From assembly GCA_035235625.1 (NCBI GenBank), contig CP141148.1:31683057-31747056 (forward strand): DNA of 64,000 bases, read 5' to 3'. The translations under genes and the position numbers were made by a program. The notes below the pieces were generated by a model. The model searched no databases and was not told where the DNA came from. It worked only from the letters and a program-made list of their open reading frames with translations. This document shows positions 11,399 to 23,581 of the stretch, one piece after another. How positions within the stretch are numbered: position 1 is the stretch's first letter; every line of letters starts with the position of its first letter. The DNA comes from Saururus chinensis. Taxonomy: Eukaryota > Streptophyta > Magnoliopsida > Piperales > Saururaceae.

Positions 11399-12643
11399 AT
11401 GGCGGCCCTGAGACTCTCTTCTATTCAGTTGCCTTCTTCTTCTGCTTCCAGAAGTGGCAGATTTGCTGCCGTTCTGCAAGCACCCCTGCCTAAGTTAGGA
11501 AGAGTTGATCCTGAAACCTCACTACCGAAGTTACTGATCCAAAAGATGCAAGAAATTAGACCCACAAATGTGAATGGACCGGAGGTGGCCGGCAGCGGCG
11601 ACTCCTGTGCCGTTTCGAAGCTGTATGCAGTGGCGGAGGCTGTGGCTGATCGGGCGGAGATGCATGCCAACATAGGGGAGCAGAGGGCGGATTGGAACAA
11701 GCTGCTCCTTGGCTCCATCAACTCGATCACCCTCGCGGCCGCCACCATGGCCGGCCTCTCAGCCATCCCGGCCGTGGCGGGGCTTGGTGCGACGGCCTTG
11801 GCGTTCAAGGTGTCAGCCACGTTACTATATTCGGCGGCGACCGGGCTGCTGATGGTGGTCAACAAAATTCAGCCATCCCAGCTGGCCGAGGAGCAGAGAA
11901 ATGCCGCCAGGCTGTTCCGTCAGCTGCTCCGCGAGATCAAAACAACTCTCGCCGCCGGCCTCCCAACTCGCGCCGACGTTGACCAGGCCCTGGAGAGGGT
12001 CCTGGCCCTGGATAAGGCCTACCCACTTCCATTGCTCCCCGGAATGCTAGACAAGTTTCCAGCCGAGGTAGAGCCTACGGTGTGGTGGCCGGCTCGATCT
12101 AGCAAGAAATCAGTGCAACCCAAGAACAAACAGCAGAAGGTTGAAGCAAGGAATGGCTGGAGTGGAGAGCTTGAGAAGGAGATGAGAGGAGTCATTAGCG
12201 TTCTGAAGAAGAAGGATGTGGCTGAGTACGTGAGACTGAGCAAACTGGTCTTGAAGGTGAACAGGGTCTTGGCCTTCAGCGGTCCATTCCTCACAGGCAT
12301 TGCAGCAATTGGGTCTTCACTTATTGGGTCCTCTTCAAGTGCTGCTCTAATGGTGGCCGTGGCTGCTGGGGCTATGGCGACCGTGGTGAACACATTGGAG
12401 CATGGTGGGCAGGTTGGGATGGTGTTTGAGATGTATCGCAACTGTGGTGGATCCTATCACCTCTTGGAGGAGACGATTGAGTCCACCTTGAAGGACGAGG
12501 TCGACATGAGGGAGAATGGAGAGTTGTTTGAGATGAAGTTAGCTCTGCAGCTGGGAAGGAGTGTCACTGAGCTCAGAAATCTCTCATCTTCCCTGTCCAA
12601 CGACAGAGACAGCTCCATTGAATTCGCCGGGAAGCTCTTCTGA
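11399..12643 (+). CDS. At4g22030-type 'probable F-box' family protein, copy 1
   Basis: Single-exon gene for 414 aa. From memory of the family, motifs such as AEMHANIGEQRADWNKLLL and NSITLAAATMAG match plant proteins annotated 'probable F-box protein At4g22030'; function is not established. I see no F-box motif. What is visible: a Ser/Ala/Arg-rich N-terminus of about 35 residues without acidic residues, like a plastid transit peptide; a hydrophobic Ala/Gly-rich stretch at about residues 101-140; a charged linker at about 230-270; a second hydrophobic stretch at about 290-330; then GGQVGMVFEMYRNCGG and a conserved EFAGKLF C-terminus. The ATG context is GCCATGG. It is shorter than the other copies because the linker lacks the LVGEKV segment. 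Promoter has TATA and double W-box. Related copies are at 16,068, 23,582 and 42,313, all on the other strand. Confidence 0.85.
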   Translation: MAALRLSSIQLPSSSASRSGRFAAVLQAPLPKLGRVDPETSLPKLLIQKMQEIRPTNVNGPEVAGSGDSCAVSKLYAVAEAVADRAEMHANIGEQRADWNKLLLGSINSITLAAATMAGLSAIPAVAGLGATALAFKVSATLLYSAATGLLMVVNKIQPSQLAEEQRNAARLFRQLLREIKTTLAAGLPTRADVDQALERVLALDKAYPLPLLPGMLDKFPAEVEPTVWWPARSSKKSVQPKNKQQKVEARNGWSGELEKEMRGVISVLKKKDVAEYVRLSKLVLKVNRVLAFSGPFLTGIAAIGSSLIGSSSSAALMVAVAAGAMATVVNTLEHGGQVGMVFEMYRNCGGSYHLLEETIESTLKDEVDMRENGELFEMKLALQLGRSVTELRNLSSSLSNDRDSSIEFAGKLF

Positions 12644-13606
12644 TCTGGCTCTAATGTGTTGGTCATCCTGACTTCCGGCGTGTACATGATGTCAGATGTT
12701 TTATAGAAGTTTTGTACAGTTATCTCCATCGTAACACAATTTGTGAATGTTTGTAGATCAGTGTAATCATACATTCCATAAGCCTAAAAATTGTAATTTT
12801 TCATGATCACTTGTCGCTGACACTTTCGTTCTCTCTCTTTCTGCCTCATAATTTGCATGCTGCACCTATCAAAATAAAGAAATTGCATGGCGCGCAATAG
12901 AAAATGAAAATAACGATCTCTTTGGACTTCTTGTTTAATTTAGAACTTAAACAATGGTTGTATAAAGGAAGAGTAAACAACACATTTGAGGTTGAGATGA
13001 AATTAAAATGCTTTCCCAACTCTGTAGCGTTCAGTCCTTTAGATCAAAATTAGCACACATGCCATTTTATGCTCCCTACTCCTTAAAATAAGTGTCTTAT
13101 TTAATTTTTAAAATAAAATAATTCTAATTTATTTAAAAAATTTAAATAAGATACTTATTTTAGGACAAAAAGATTACACTTGTAAGAAAGAGATGTGGAA
13201 AGTGCCTGCGTGAGCCCTGAAGCGGTCATCACATTTGGTTGAGTCATAAAGGTGCAGTCAACATTTTTGAACCCGAAATTAGTAAAGCCAAGCTCAATTA
13301 TAGCTATGATTGTTCTACTTGGCTTTAAGTTTGAGAAAAACTTGTATATATCTATAATATTTATATATAAGTTTCAATGTCTTTCACATATCAACTCCTT
13401 TTATAATATGTCAATTTTTCACTTTTTTTATGTATGATATAAGTACAACATATTACACGAGAATTAAGACCATTTTTTTATTTCTATAAATACAAACTAA
13501 GTAAAATATACATAAATACAAGTCTATTAGCCGTCACAATTAACTTTAGCGATGACTACAAATAGATATAACGATAGTTCTTGGCCGTTGTTGTAGCTCA
13601 TTTTTT
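12644..13606. other. 3' flank of copy 1, then Stowaway-like hairpin
   Basis: No further gene. At about 13,073-13,172 a hairpin pairs CCTTAAAATAAGTGTCTTAT with ATAAGATACTTATTTTAGG; together with the CTCCCTACT beginning this resembles a Stowaway-type (Tc1/mariner) MITE of about 100 bp. The rest is AT-rich. At 13,530-13,606 there is a fragment with TTTAGCGATGACTACAAATA that resembles CACTA sub-terminal repeats. Confidence 0.5.
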
Positions 13607-14697
13607 TGTAGTCGTTCGGGAAGGCCTTTAAAAAAATTGACCAAACCGGAGACAGTAAAATTTGGGAACAACATAACATAGAATAATCAAGGTATTTGTA
13701 AGGCATCTGAATCAACCAACTATTAGAGTAATCAAAAACATCATATCTAAGAAAAATAGACATCAAAGAACTAAGAATGAGCTACGAATATCATTTATCA
13801 TATTTTCAAGACCAATCATGCCAATAACCACATGAATCACGTGAATCATATTGGAAACTTCATTTTAAGAAAACCCTAGGCATTAATCATTTCAAACTAT
13901 ACATAAAAGTAACCATGAAATCATAAATCAGCAAGTGAGAAGTTACTTACCTTGAAATAAAATCCCCAAAACATAAATATTGAAGAAGAGAGAAGAAGAA
14001 ATCCTCTTTCTTGATTAAACCCTAATTAAAGAATTCAAAAATCTAAGAACCGAACTTGAAACCACATAATCAATCAAACAATAACAAGGATTTGGCTTAA
14101 CCTATCTCAAATTGATCCAAAGAACTCTCCTCTATAGGTGTACCAAGCCATAGTGGAACTTCCTCACTGATGCTTTCACAAGTCAATCTCAAGGTTCTTC
14201 AATCAAGAATTAATGATAGCAAAAGGTTAAGCAAAACATGGGATAGAAGATAGTGCATTAGAAGAGAAGTGTGGGAAACAGAATGTAAAAGAGAAAGGGA
14301 AAGGGCATGTTCAGCCACCAGAAGAAAGAGAAGGGGAGAGAGGGAGGGATTCGGCTCTAGGGGAGAGTGAATGAGAGAGGGGGGCCGGTGGCCTCCTTTT
14401 AGGGTTTGCCTTCACAAGGTAATTCCTCCAATTAGTTGATTTACTTTCTAAGTTTATCAAATTAGATCAAATCAAATACAAGAAAATCAAATTAGTTCCA
14501 ATTTGGGGTTATCCACTACTTGACGCCAAAACCACATATTAGATGGGCCAATGGGCTTGGCTGGCGGATGCCTGGCCTGACCCAATCTTGTGAGCCTGCT
14601 TACCCAGTTCCCCATTTTCTCTCAAATGGTGTCTAAACTATAAAAAATTCCCAAAAACTCTAGGAAATTTATAGAACAAAAAATCGAGAGTGTTACA
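13607..14697 (-). mobile_element. Probable solo LTR (family 3), about 1.1 kb
   Basis: Runs from TGTAGTCGTTCGGG to GAGAGTGTTACA, giving TG...CA ends and, in reverse, the TGTAACACTC start common in Ty3/gypsy LTRs. No internal region is present. A convincing target duplication is missing: AGTCG occurs both after the right end (14,698-14,702) and just inside the left end (13,610-13,614), so the left limit is uncertain by a few bases. Family assignment is inference. Confidence 0.55.
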
Positions 14698-14702
14698 AGT
14701 CG

Positions 14703-15003
14703 CGTTGCAATATGTTTAGCAAAAAAAGGTTACCTCTATTAAGCGGCCAAAAAGGCAATGCTACAACCAAACTGGGCCTAGTTGTGGTTAGATATAGATC
14801 AGGATAGAATTGACAACCTTTCTAGTCTAAACCAGGTAGCAGCAAAAGTCATAATATTTATGGTCCTTCTCCCACTAGGAAGTCTAGAAAATGACTTTTG
14901 TTGTAGCCTACCATTATCTCGCCTTTTGGTGAGTTTTGGCCTCCATGGAGAGAAAAAAAACTTATATTGACAATTCCCATGGTAAAATCACTAATGGATC
15001 CAT

Positions 15004-15095
<92 letters not shown>

Positions 15096-15945
15096 GGTTG
15101 ATTTTATATGTGATTAAGATAAGCTTTAAGAGTTTTGAAGATTGAAGTTATGAAAAATTCGAAGAATTTTAACTGATTCAAGATACATGTGGAGATATGA
15201 GAAAATCATTAAAAAAACATGTGATTCATAACTACTTCAAACATAAAGTAATTCTATCTTTTTATATTATACTCTTTCTATCTATAAAGTCCAAAAAAGT
15301 CAGAAATGAGTTTAGACTACATCTTAACTGTTTTTTGTAAATAGATCGATCTACTTGCTTCCAACAATTGATAGTATAATGTTAGTCCATCAATTTACAT
15401 CTTACTACTTCTATCTAGATGAGTCGATAGATTGGCAGTTCCATCTACTTAACATGACAGGTTTATAAAATATGCCAATTTTATTCCCAACTAGCTATAT
15501 ATAGCTAGATCGACTTACTCCTAAAACCCTAGTTATATCTATTCATCTGTAAAACCCCAGTATGCTCTAGAGTTCCTTCCTATCTATGTTTGCCTTTGGT
15601 ATTTCAAAATTCTCTTAAGGGGGTTAGTCAATTAAAATTCTAAAATATTTAGAATATGAGATTTTAAAATATAATCTAAATTCTTAGATTTGAACGACAA
15701 ATTTTTAAATATTTAAATACCCAAATCTTGTATTATTAGAATCTTATATGTGGATACCCAAATCTTGTTCTTTTCATGTTTATTTCTCTTTCTTGAGTTG
15801 AATAACTGCTTTGAAATTATGTTTATTCAACGAGAGGTTTGCCTTAGAGAATTTTCCTTAGAAGCCTAAAAGTCTTTATTTTTATTTCTCTTAAATAGTT
15901 TAATCACTCGAAAGTGATTATTATATATGTACGTGTATTTACACA
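14703..15945. other. No gene recognised; contains a TA microsatellite
   Basis: AT-rich non-coding DNA. A (TA)n microsatellite of about 85 bp lies at 15,007-15,092. Nothing else identified before the 3' flank of copy 2. Confidence 0.5.
15007..15092. repeat. (TA)n microsatellite
   Basis: Uninterrupted TA dinucleotides over about 85 bp; likely length-variable. Confidence 0.95.
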
Positions 15946-16067
15946 CACTAAATGAATTATGTCCAAAAAATTTCGTAATTTACAACTTTACATGTATATA
16001 ATCTGAAAAGTGAGATGATTGTGTACAATTTCTGGTTCCTGTACAAATAAATGGGACAATGCTCAAA

Positions 16068-17342
16068 TCAAAAGAGCTTCCCGGCAAACTCTGTGGGCTC
16101 ACCATCCTCCGTATGCGATGAAGACTGGATATTTCTCAACTCAGAGACGCTCCTCCCCAGTTGCAGAGCCAACTTCATCTCAAACAACTCCCCGTTCTCC
16201 CTCGTGTCAACCTGTTCATTCAAGGTGTTCTCGATCGTCTCCCCCAAGAGGTGATAGAATCCACCGCAGTTGCGATACATCTCAAACACCATCCCAACCT
16301 GTCCACCATGCTCCAATGTGTTCACCACGGTCGCCATGGCCCCAGCAGCCACGGCCACCATTACAGCAGCACTGGAGCCAACATGTGGAGAGGACCCAAC
16401 AAGTGAAGATCCAAGTGCTGCTAAGCCTGTAAGGAATGGACCACTAAAGGCCAAGATCCTATTCACCTTCAAGACCAGCTTGCTCAGTTTGACGTATTCA
16501 GCCACATCCTTCTTCTTCAGAACGCTAAGGACTCCTCTCATCTCCTTCTCAAGCTCTCTACTCCAACCATTTCTTGCTGCAACCTTTTCCCCAACCAACT
16601 GCTGCTGTTTGTTCTTCCTGTGTTGTTGCACTGATTTCTTGCTAGAAGCTGGCCACCATACTGTAGGCTCTACCTCTGCTGGAAACTTGTCTAGCATTCC
16701 GGGAAGCAATGGAAGTGGATAGGCCCTATCCAGGGCCAGGACCCTCTCCACGGCCTTATCGACATCGGTACGAGTTGCAAGGCGAGTGGCGAGAGTTGTT
16801 TCGATCTCGCGCAGCAGCTGCCGGAAGAGCCTGGCGGCGTTTCTCTGCTCCTCGGCCAGCTGGGATGGCTGAATTTTGTTCACCACCATCAGCAGCCCGG
16901 TGGCCGCCGAATACAATATCGTAGCCGACACCTTGAACGCCAACGCTGACGCACCTAGCCCCACCACGGAGGGGATCGCCGAGATGCCCGCCATGGTGGC
17001 GGCTGCGAGGGTGATCGAGTTGATGGAGCCAAGGAGGAGCTTGTTCCAATCGGCCCTCTGCTCCCCAATGTTTGCATGCATCTCCGCCCGGTCAGCCACT
17101 GCCTCCGCCACCGCATATAGTTTTGAGACTGCACTAGGGTCGCCGCCTCCGATCACGTCCAAACCATCGGCATTTGTAGGTCTCATTTCTTCCATCTTTT
17201 GGGTCATCAACTTCGGTAGGGAAGTTTGATGATCAACTCTTGCTATCTTAGGCATTGGTGCTTGCAGTACGGCAGCAAATCTGCCATTTTTTGAAGCTGA
17301 AGAAGAAGGCAATTGAAGAGCAGAAAGTCTCAGGGCCGCCAT
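16068..17342 (-). CDS. At4g22030-type 'probable F-box' family protein, copy 2
   Basis: Single-exon gene for 424 aa, open throughout. Same organisation as copy 1: plastid-like Ser/Ala-rich N-terminus (MAALRLSALQLPSSSASKNG), AEMHANIGEQRADWNKLLL, first hydrophobic region, charged linker with KNKQQQLVGEKVAARNGW, second hydrophobic region, VFEMYRNCGGFYHLLGETIE, and a TEFAGKLF end. It is visibly closer to copies 3 and 4 than to copy 1 (shared SALQLPSSSASKNG and linker). About 280 bp of 5' flank and about 120 bp of 3' flank also match copy 4, so the duplication was of DNA, not of processed RNA. The start is the first ATG, about 115 bp after the TATA box. Function unknown. Confidence 0.85.
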   Translation of the reverse strand: MAALRLSALQLPSSSASKNGRFAAVLQAPMPKIARVDHQTSLPKLMTQKMEEMRPTNADGLDVIGGGDPSAVSKLYAVAEAVADRAEMHANIGEQRADWNKLLLGSINSITLAAATMAGISAIPSVVGLGASALAFKVSATILYSAATGLLMVVNKIQPSQLAEEQRNAARLFRQLLREIETTLATRLATRTDVDKAVERVLALDRAYPLPLLPGMLDKFPAEVEPTVWWPASSKKSVQQHRKNKQQQLVGEKVAARNGWSRELEKEMRGVLSVLKKKDVAEYVKLSKLVLKVNRILAFSGPFLTGLAALGSSLVGSSPHVGSSAAVMVAVAAGAMATVVNTLEHGGQVGMVFEMYRNCGGFYHLLGETIENTLNEQVDTRENGELFEMKLALQLGRSVSELRNIQSSSHTEDGEPTEFAGKLF

Positions 17343-17457
17343 GACTAATTGGCTGATCTACCCTTTTTAGCTTTATCCTTAATTCTTCGAACGTTGAGAG
17401 CAAATCTGAATGAATATGCAAATTCAGGTGTGATTCTTGTTCTCCGCTTCTAGTCTG

Positions 17458-17575
17458 TTTATATAGAGAGGGAGGTGGTGGATGGCTGCGGAGATGATGT
17501 TGAAGTTTTGAACACTTCCGTGGTCTGGTGTCTTGACCTTGACTGGCTGCCCCTCGTCTTGTAGTTGAATTTGAA
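17458..17575 (-). promoter_or_regulatory. Promoter with TATA box and double W-box (copy 2)
   Basis: TTTATATA at 17,458-17,465 (TATATAAA on the gene strand) and CTTGACCTTGACTGG at 17,532-17,546, 66 bp further upstream, followed by the conserved TTGTAGTTGAATTTGAAG. Same order as in the other three copies. Confidence 0.75.
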
Positions 17576-17649
17576 GTAGAAACAGTCTCGTCTTAGCTTC
17601 GCGTATATATATACCCAGATTTGGCAACTACCTTACCTTCTTCCTGTCT

Positions 17650-18400
17650 CTTTCCATTGCACATGTCATTTAATGCTTTTGTCCGCTATTAGCTATATTT
17701 AATTATGACGATATCAAATTGAGAATCATTTTTAATGTTACATTAATGTAATAAGCCCACTCTAAATAATATATAAGAGGCCTTCATCTATGATATAAGC
17801 TAACATGTGCGTCTATTTTAAATATTAAGGGCTTACGTATTTTTCTTATGTTGGGCTCATAGTAAGAAAGGAGCATAAAAACCTCTTTTATCAAATTGCA
17901 TGAGTTAGTTGGGTGAAGCCTAAATCTCTAAATTGGAGCATATTCTTTTAACTCCTACTTCTTGTTGTCTTAAACAAAAAATAGGGCCCTTCCTATGGCA
18001 CCATTTAAGACTCAAAGATATTTTAAGTTATATCGTTATCAAAGGCACTAGATATCGATGACCACTGATGCAAATTTGCCCTAATGATATGTTGGGGATG
18101 CACTAAGAAATGTGTGGAACGTTGCATTTGAACATAATGCCACAATCAATAAGTAACACACAAACATTTATTAACAAATACAATACCACAAAAATTATAA
18201 AAGATGTAAATAATCATAATATTAATAACACCATAAAATAGGTCATTTGATGTAACTAGACCATGATACCCACAATATGTGCATAACTTGTATAATGCCC
18301 AAATAGACTTATGCACATGTAAGATGCTACATATGTGGCTTAAAATGACCTAACTACCCTTGTCACTTTCTTTTTTCCTCTTAAACTCCACTAACTCACT
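17650..18400. other. No gene recognised
   Basis: AT-rich intergenic DNA between the promoter of copy 2 and a truncated LTR. No motif or repeat family identified. Confidence 0.5.
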
Positions 18401-18405
18401 TAATC

Positions 18406-19240
18406 TGTAAGATCTTTTGATTTATTACTTTTTTTATTTGTGTAAAATTGTCTATTTTAGTTTGATTTGGTTTTCTTAGGGTAATGAGTTAGTTTTGTTA
18501 TAAATTTTTTAAAGTTTAATTTTATTTTAGTTGAATATTAGTGTCAAGCTTGATTCACCAAAATTTTACCTATTTAAGGGCATTTTATTTCTATTTTCTT
18601 TGATCAAAGAAGCAAGCCCTACAGTAGGACCACGTCCGTGTGGGATGACATGTAACCCATGTCAGACGCTAACCTTATATTGATTTGTCTAAGTGGTTTT
18701 GGGTGTGACTGAATTTATTTTTGAGTCAAATATGCACTTAAATGGTCACTTAGGTCTTATTTTCCTATATTCTAGCCTAACAATTTTATTCTTAACCCAC
18801 AAGCTGTTATTATAAAAGGAAAACCTTAGCTCTTTTCTCAAATAGGGAAGGGCTAAGAAGATAAGGGAGGCTACACTCTACCCTCATTTCTTAAAGGAAA
18901 AACGCTTCTTAAGGTAAGATTTTCCCTAATCACTCCCTAATCATTTTAAATTTTTATCTTGATCATCTCATTCTCCACTTCTTCTATTTGGATTCTTAAT
19001 TTCTTTTTATCCATATTATCTTTTTAATTATGATTTAGAACCCTAATATATGTTATTTTCATTTTTAACATAAGGAGGTCTTAAATATATCATTCTCATG
19101 TTGATTTGTATCTATTAGTTAAGTTTTAATTAAGAATAATCAAAAGTCCTAATTTTTTGGTAAGATTTCTTGAAGTTGAAATTTATTAAAGGGATTCACA
19201 AGCTGAATAGAGGTAAGGGATTTTCACATTGAGTGATTTT
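18406..19240 (+). mobile_element. Truncated LTR fragment (family 2)
   Basis: Starts TGTAAGATCTTTTGATTTAT and follows, in inverted orientation, the sequence at 30,010 down to about 29,190 (shared words: GTGTCAAGCTTGATTCACC, GGGTAATGAGTTAG, GTGTGGGATGACATGTAACC, AATTTTTTGGTAAGATTTC). The similarity fades near 19,240, so only the first part of the roughly 3-4 kb LTR is here. Fossil. Confidence 0.7.
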
Positions 19241-21240
19241 CTTACTTGTAATGTCATGATTGTGAGTTTATTTAAACTTTCGAAGCATCTTGATGAGTAA
19301 TGGTGATTCCTTAAAAATATATGATTTATTATTATTTTTGTATAGTTAACTATAAAAATATTAGATCAACTATAAAACATATAGGTGGGGCCTGCTTTAA
19401 AAGTTCAAAATAACCTACTCATGTGCATGCCACACATTCTGTAAATATTGAAGTATCACAAACAATCATATATGTACATAAATTATGATTGTTTGTATAT
19501 TATATGTCCATATAAGTGGTGCCTACTTTAAAAGTTTAAAGTAACCTACTCATGTGGGGTCTTGTTTGATAGAGCTTGTCAATACGGGCACAACAATACA
19601 AAGAACGTGCATATCTGAGTTCAGAAGAGAAAGTTAATTGAAAGATTTAGAAATGAGTTTGACTCATATATTTGAATTTTTCTAAAACATTTCTTTACCA
19701 ACCATAATTCTAATTTAATGCAATCAATTGAAAGATTATGACTTTAGGTCAAATTTTGTAAGGAATTAGCGGAATCATAATTAAGTGTAGAAGTTGGGTA
19801 GAATAAAAAATTCTGCCCAAGAATGAGTTTCTTAACCAATCTACCTCTCTTAACATTTATAATTAATATTAATGTATAAATTTTAATTTGAGTTGGAAAT
19901 ATATTTTAAATTTTACGGTGAGTGAAGAATTATCACAAATAGTCAAGAGGGGGGGAGGGAGCTAAGTGACAAATTACAGATATGACAATAATGTAAATAT
20001 GGGAGCGTACACAAAAAATGACAAAAAAAGGGAAGTATAGAAAACAACATAAGAAAAATGGAGAAATAATAAAAATAAAAAAATATATACAAAATGTAGC
20101 CCAAAAGATTGTATTACTAAAACATACTAAAAATAAGATGTCTTCTTCCTTGAAAATAGTAGATTAAAAACTAGCAGCTCTATTTCATACATTTAGAGAA
20201 GGTTAGTGGGTAAAAAATATCATTAGAGAGCTCCTTAGCCAATCAAAACCAAAATATTAAGGAATTGGAAGAAAATTTGTTAAAAGGCTATGCGACAAAG
20301 TATGAATATAATATGTACATTTTAAACACAAAGTATGTGTATTAAACGTGAAGTACGAGAATGAAATGTTTAGTATATTTTTTAAAAATAGAATAATATT
20401 GTGTTTTTTTATGTTAGGATGGGGAAAATGTGAAGTATGTATATAAAATATGTACTATACCAATATTTTGTCACTTAGGGAGGGAGAAATGTGGATGGTG
20501 ACTGATGTAGAACTTTTGTTTACTTCTAACTAAAATTTGGAGTTTTGATTTAGAAAATGCGTTGAAACGCTTTGCTTTAAGGCATGATATACTTTTCTAA
20601 AAATAGTGTTTGACCCCACTAATTATAGATATTGGTGTGTAATTGAAATCTCCACAAATTTGTTCTCAATATACAATAAAGCTTACTTTCTTTGTATGTA
20701 AATCACACTTGTGAAAATACACTATAGAATTTTAATATCTGTGTGAGAAGAATTTTCTCTCCCTTCAAAAGTACAAAAAACCTTTGTTATCTATGAAATT
20801 CATAACCCCATTTTAATGATGTTTTTCAAAACTAAAATATAACTAAAACACTGTTTTTATGTTGGATTTGTATATATTTTATATATTTTTTTCTTATTTT
20901 GAAAATATTCTAACAAAAAGGGAGTGAGAGAGATGATGTTGATGGTGAGAATGTAATACAATACTGAATCATTAATGACAAGGCAGATGAGATGAAAATT
21001 ACAAATTATTTTGATAGAATTGTAGTTTTGTTGTTGCCATAGGATTTCTTAGTATAAAGTATTTGGTAGAACCGCTCTACCACATGGTGGTGCATACCTT
21101 GATTTATATTTAAACACATAAATCAAAATTCATGCATCATCTTACTTGTAAATATGTATAAATTAATTAAACTTGTCACTCATCAAGATGACGTATTTAC
21201 CATGTGGCCCGTGCAACGGTTCCACTTGATGATTTTTCCC
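19241..21240. other. No gene recognised; MITE fragment of the 62.7-kb family
   Basis: Contains at about 19,370-19,690 a diverged relative of the MITE at 62,719-63,279 (ATAGGTGGGGCCTGCTTTAA, AAAGAACGTGCATATCTGAG). Part of it is duplicated within the segment: TTTAAAAGTTCAAAATAACC recurs about 110 bp later. The remainder is AT-rich and anonymous. Confidence 0.5.
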
Positions 21241-21249
21241 TCTTCTAGT

Positions 21250-22195
21250 CAAGACTAGATTGGCATGCGCACTTGTTCCTGGACATGTGTTCCCCCCGAG
21301 TCTCGGGGAGCCTTTGGAACAGGTCATCAATTCTCCTTACCAAAGTGGGTTACCAATAAGGACTCAGTCACGGCTCTTATGTGCTTGGCAACGTTCAACT
21401 CACTGGTAAACTTATCAAACACAAAATTCTCACCATGCTCATCACCATTGGCATCCCAATTCACTTCAATGATCTTAAGTTCATGAACATCAAATGACCC
21501 ATTTTGCTTGATGATCCACTCAATCTCCTGAACCGATGGGCAATAAAAGGGCAGATTGAAAGAATCCAGTTTCTCCTCTTCAATCATTCCCTAAATTTAA
21601 AAGAGAAATCAGTGAACTTGAGTTCGATGAATATACAAGTCCTTCCTTATATAAGTTGTGTGAGGACCATTCTTCCAGCAGGAACCATTTCTTCCTGACG
21701 ACTTTCTAAAAATAGTGAGAAGTCACTCTCGATCATATTGCTCAAAGTAAGCTTTAACCCCACCGAAAGGGCTAGCCTTTGAAATGTGAATGTTCCCACT
21801 GTTTAAGGCTACTGAGGCATTAACAAAGAAAAATCAGACAGACGACCCTTATTGCCAAAAAAAAGGGATACACAAAATCCTTTCTGGTGACTAAGTAAAA
21901 AATGAAAACATAGTAGTCATAACCGAGATGTCTAATTGCAGCTGGGTGGCTTTGCACTTGATAATTTTTCAGTTTTTAGATTTACCTGAGAGAGCCAGCG
22001 GAGACTGTAAGAAGAATGAATGAAATGCAGGCTTCTGGCTGGGAAGAGCCTCCCGTAGAAAGATTCATGTACGCCTGCACTGAAACAGGACTGGCGCATC
22101 CCGTCTGCTAAGCCAATACTCTCAATCAAGGCGGTGGAGTAGAGATCAGTTACTGCACCCTCAATGATAGGCTCGGCCTTGAATATTGATGTTTT
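21250..22195 (-). pseudogene. SABATH carboxyl methyltransferase pseudogene
   Basis: Minus-strand remains of a SAM-dependent carboxyl methyltransferase of the salicylate/jasmonate/benzoate (SABATH) family. Exon at 22,195-21,986 encodes [19 protein letters not shown] and then [19 protein letters not shown] with YSLRWLSQ before a GT donor. A later exon (from about 21,811) encodes GNIHISKASP and VKAYFEQY. The last (from 21,590) encodes MIEEEKLDSFNLPFYCPS and FVFDKFTSELNVAKHIRAV. Broken: the SAM-binding LGCSSGPNT motif and its surroundings are deleted within the first exon; a one-base shift lies after YDRE; the segment between VLTQL and MIEEEK is missing; and a further shift follows VTHFGKE, ahead of the usual DDLF tail. 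The 5' exon is not recognisable. A functional product is very unlikely. Confidence 0.85.
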
Positions 22196-22407
22196 CTAAG
22201 CAAAATGAAAAGAAACAATCCACAATGTAAGCATGTTGCAACTCCATGACTAGCTTCCTTTCTGGCATTGCTGCTGGGGTGCTGCAGTGACGGGTATATA
22301 TAGACACAATATAAGGAGCTCTATGGACTAAGGCTTCATAGGAAAACAAACAAATCAAACTTTGGCACCGATGTCATTCGGGAACACATTTAAAGGTAGT
22401 TAAGTGT

Positions 22408-22665
22408 GACGGTAAAGAAAATGACGTTTTATTTTAAATGCTATCTCGAACATCATCATAAGGCTTTGTAAGCCATTTATATAAAGGATAGTGATATTTA
22501 TATATCATTTTTCCTACACTTATAAGGCTTACATCACTTATAATTAGATAGGAAAAAAAAATTTTATGTAGTGAGGTAAGACTTAACTTCTCTATCGAAT
22601 CAACTAAAGGTAGTGTAAGACCTATAGTGTAAAGAATATAAAATATGAATACCATTTTCCTTGTG
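22408..22665. mobile_element. MITE, uninterrupted relative of the 7.1-kb copy
   Basis: Ends carry inverted, imperfect AAAGAAAATGACGTTT / AAGGAAAATGGTATTCAT; inside lie TTACATCACTTATAATTAG and TAGTGTAAGACCTATAGTG. It matches the MITE split by the CACTA-like element at 7,258-9,726 and so shows what the empty site looks like. Ends approximate. Confidence 0.6.
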
Positions 22666-23460
22666 CAAAAAGATTCTTTGAATAAATTTTTTCACAAATA
22701 ATTTTGTAAAAAAATAATTAATATAAATCGTCAAATAAGAATCATTTACCAATATTTGTTGAAAAAAGTAATTTGACATACACTTTTGGCACAAATGAGC
22801 CACAAATGAAGGAGAAAATAATTTCCAAATGACACCTTAGACTGTGTGTAATAATTTTCATATGATAAACATGAATGATAATGGTAGTTAAGAAATGACC
22901 TTACATATCATTCCTAATTAGTCATTAGATTAGTGTGCACTCTCTTTAGCAGTCTAAATAAATACTAGTTTATTTTTAAAATCTAAATAGTATGGAGAGT
23001 CCCGCTAACACATTTTCTTTTTTTAAGAAGAAATATACATTAGATTATTCTAGCTGAAATTGCAATGTGATTTTATCAATTTTGATTCTTAACCCCCTAT
23101 TTTGGAGATAAAGATTCTATTATTTTTTTCATTATTGTCCTTCATATCGATGTAAGCTTCCAAAAGAGTATCATATAGGTAGGACACATTTTAAAAATTC
23201 AAAATAATTTACCCATGTTGCATCTTTTTTGGATAAGGCTTGTCAATATGAGAGTAATATTATCAAAAATACATATATCCAAATTCAGTAAAAAAAAGTT
23301 TTGTTAGATTAAAGTTTTAAAAATGAGTTTATAGTTCTATCTAAATTTATTCTAAAAAATTTTATTAGCTACCTTAATACTCATTCTATACTGAATCCAT
23401 TGAATTAATTCAAAAAAAAAAATTACTTCCGTTGCCAAAAACTTTTACACCCAGACAGCC
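22666..23460. other. Intergenic; MITE copy at its 3' end
   Basis: No gene. From about 23,060 to 23,462 it matches the inner and right parts of the MITE at 62,719-63,279 (ATATCGATGTAAGC, AAAGTTTTAAAAATGAG, right end CCAGACAGCCGC followed by TAA). The left end of that copy is not clear. Confidence 0.55.
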
Positions 23461-23581
23461 GCTAAATCAATTATGTCAAAAAAAGATACATTTAACTCAG
23501 CTATACACATAGTCAGGAAAAAAAGTGAGATGGTTATTGTTTACAATTTGTGGTTTATGTACAAACAAATGGAGGCCTACA

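Noticed and set aside
16270-16722. Open frames of 100-150 codons antisense to the F-box-like copies (also at 12,019, 23,784, 42,515)
   Set aside because: They recur in the same relative position in each copy because the sense strand is coding and GC-rich; they lack their own promoters or recognisable domains.
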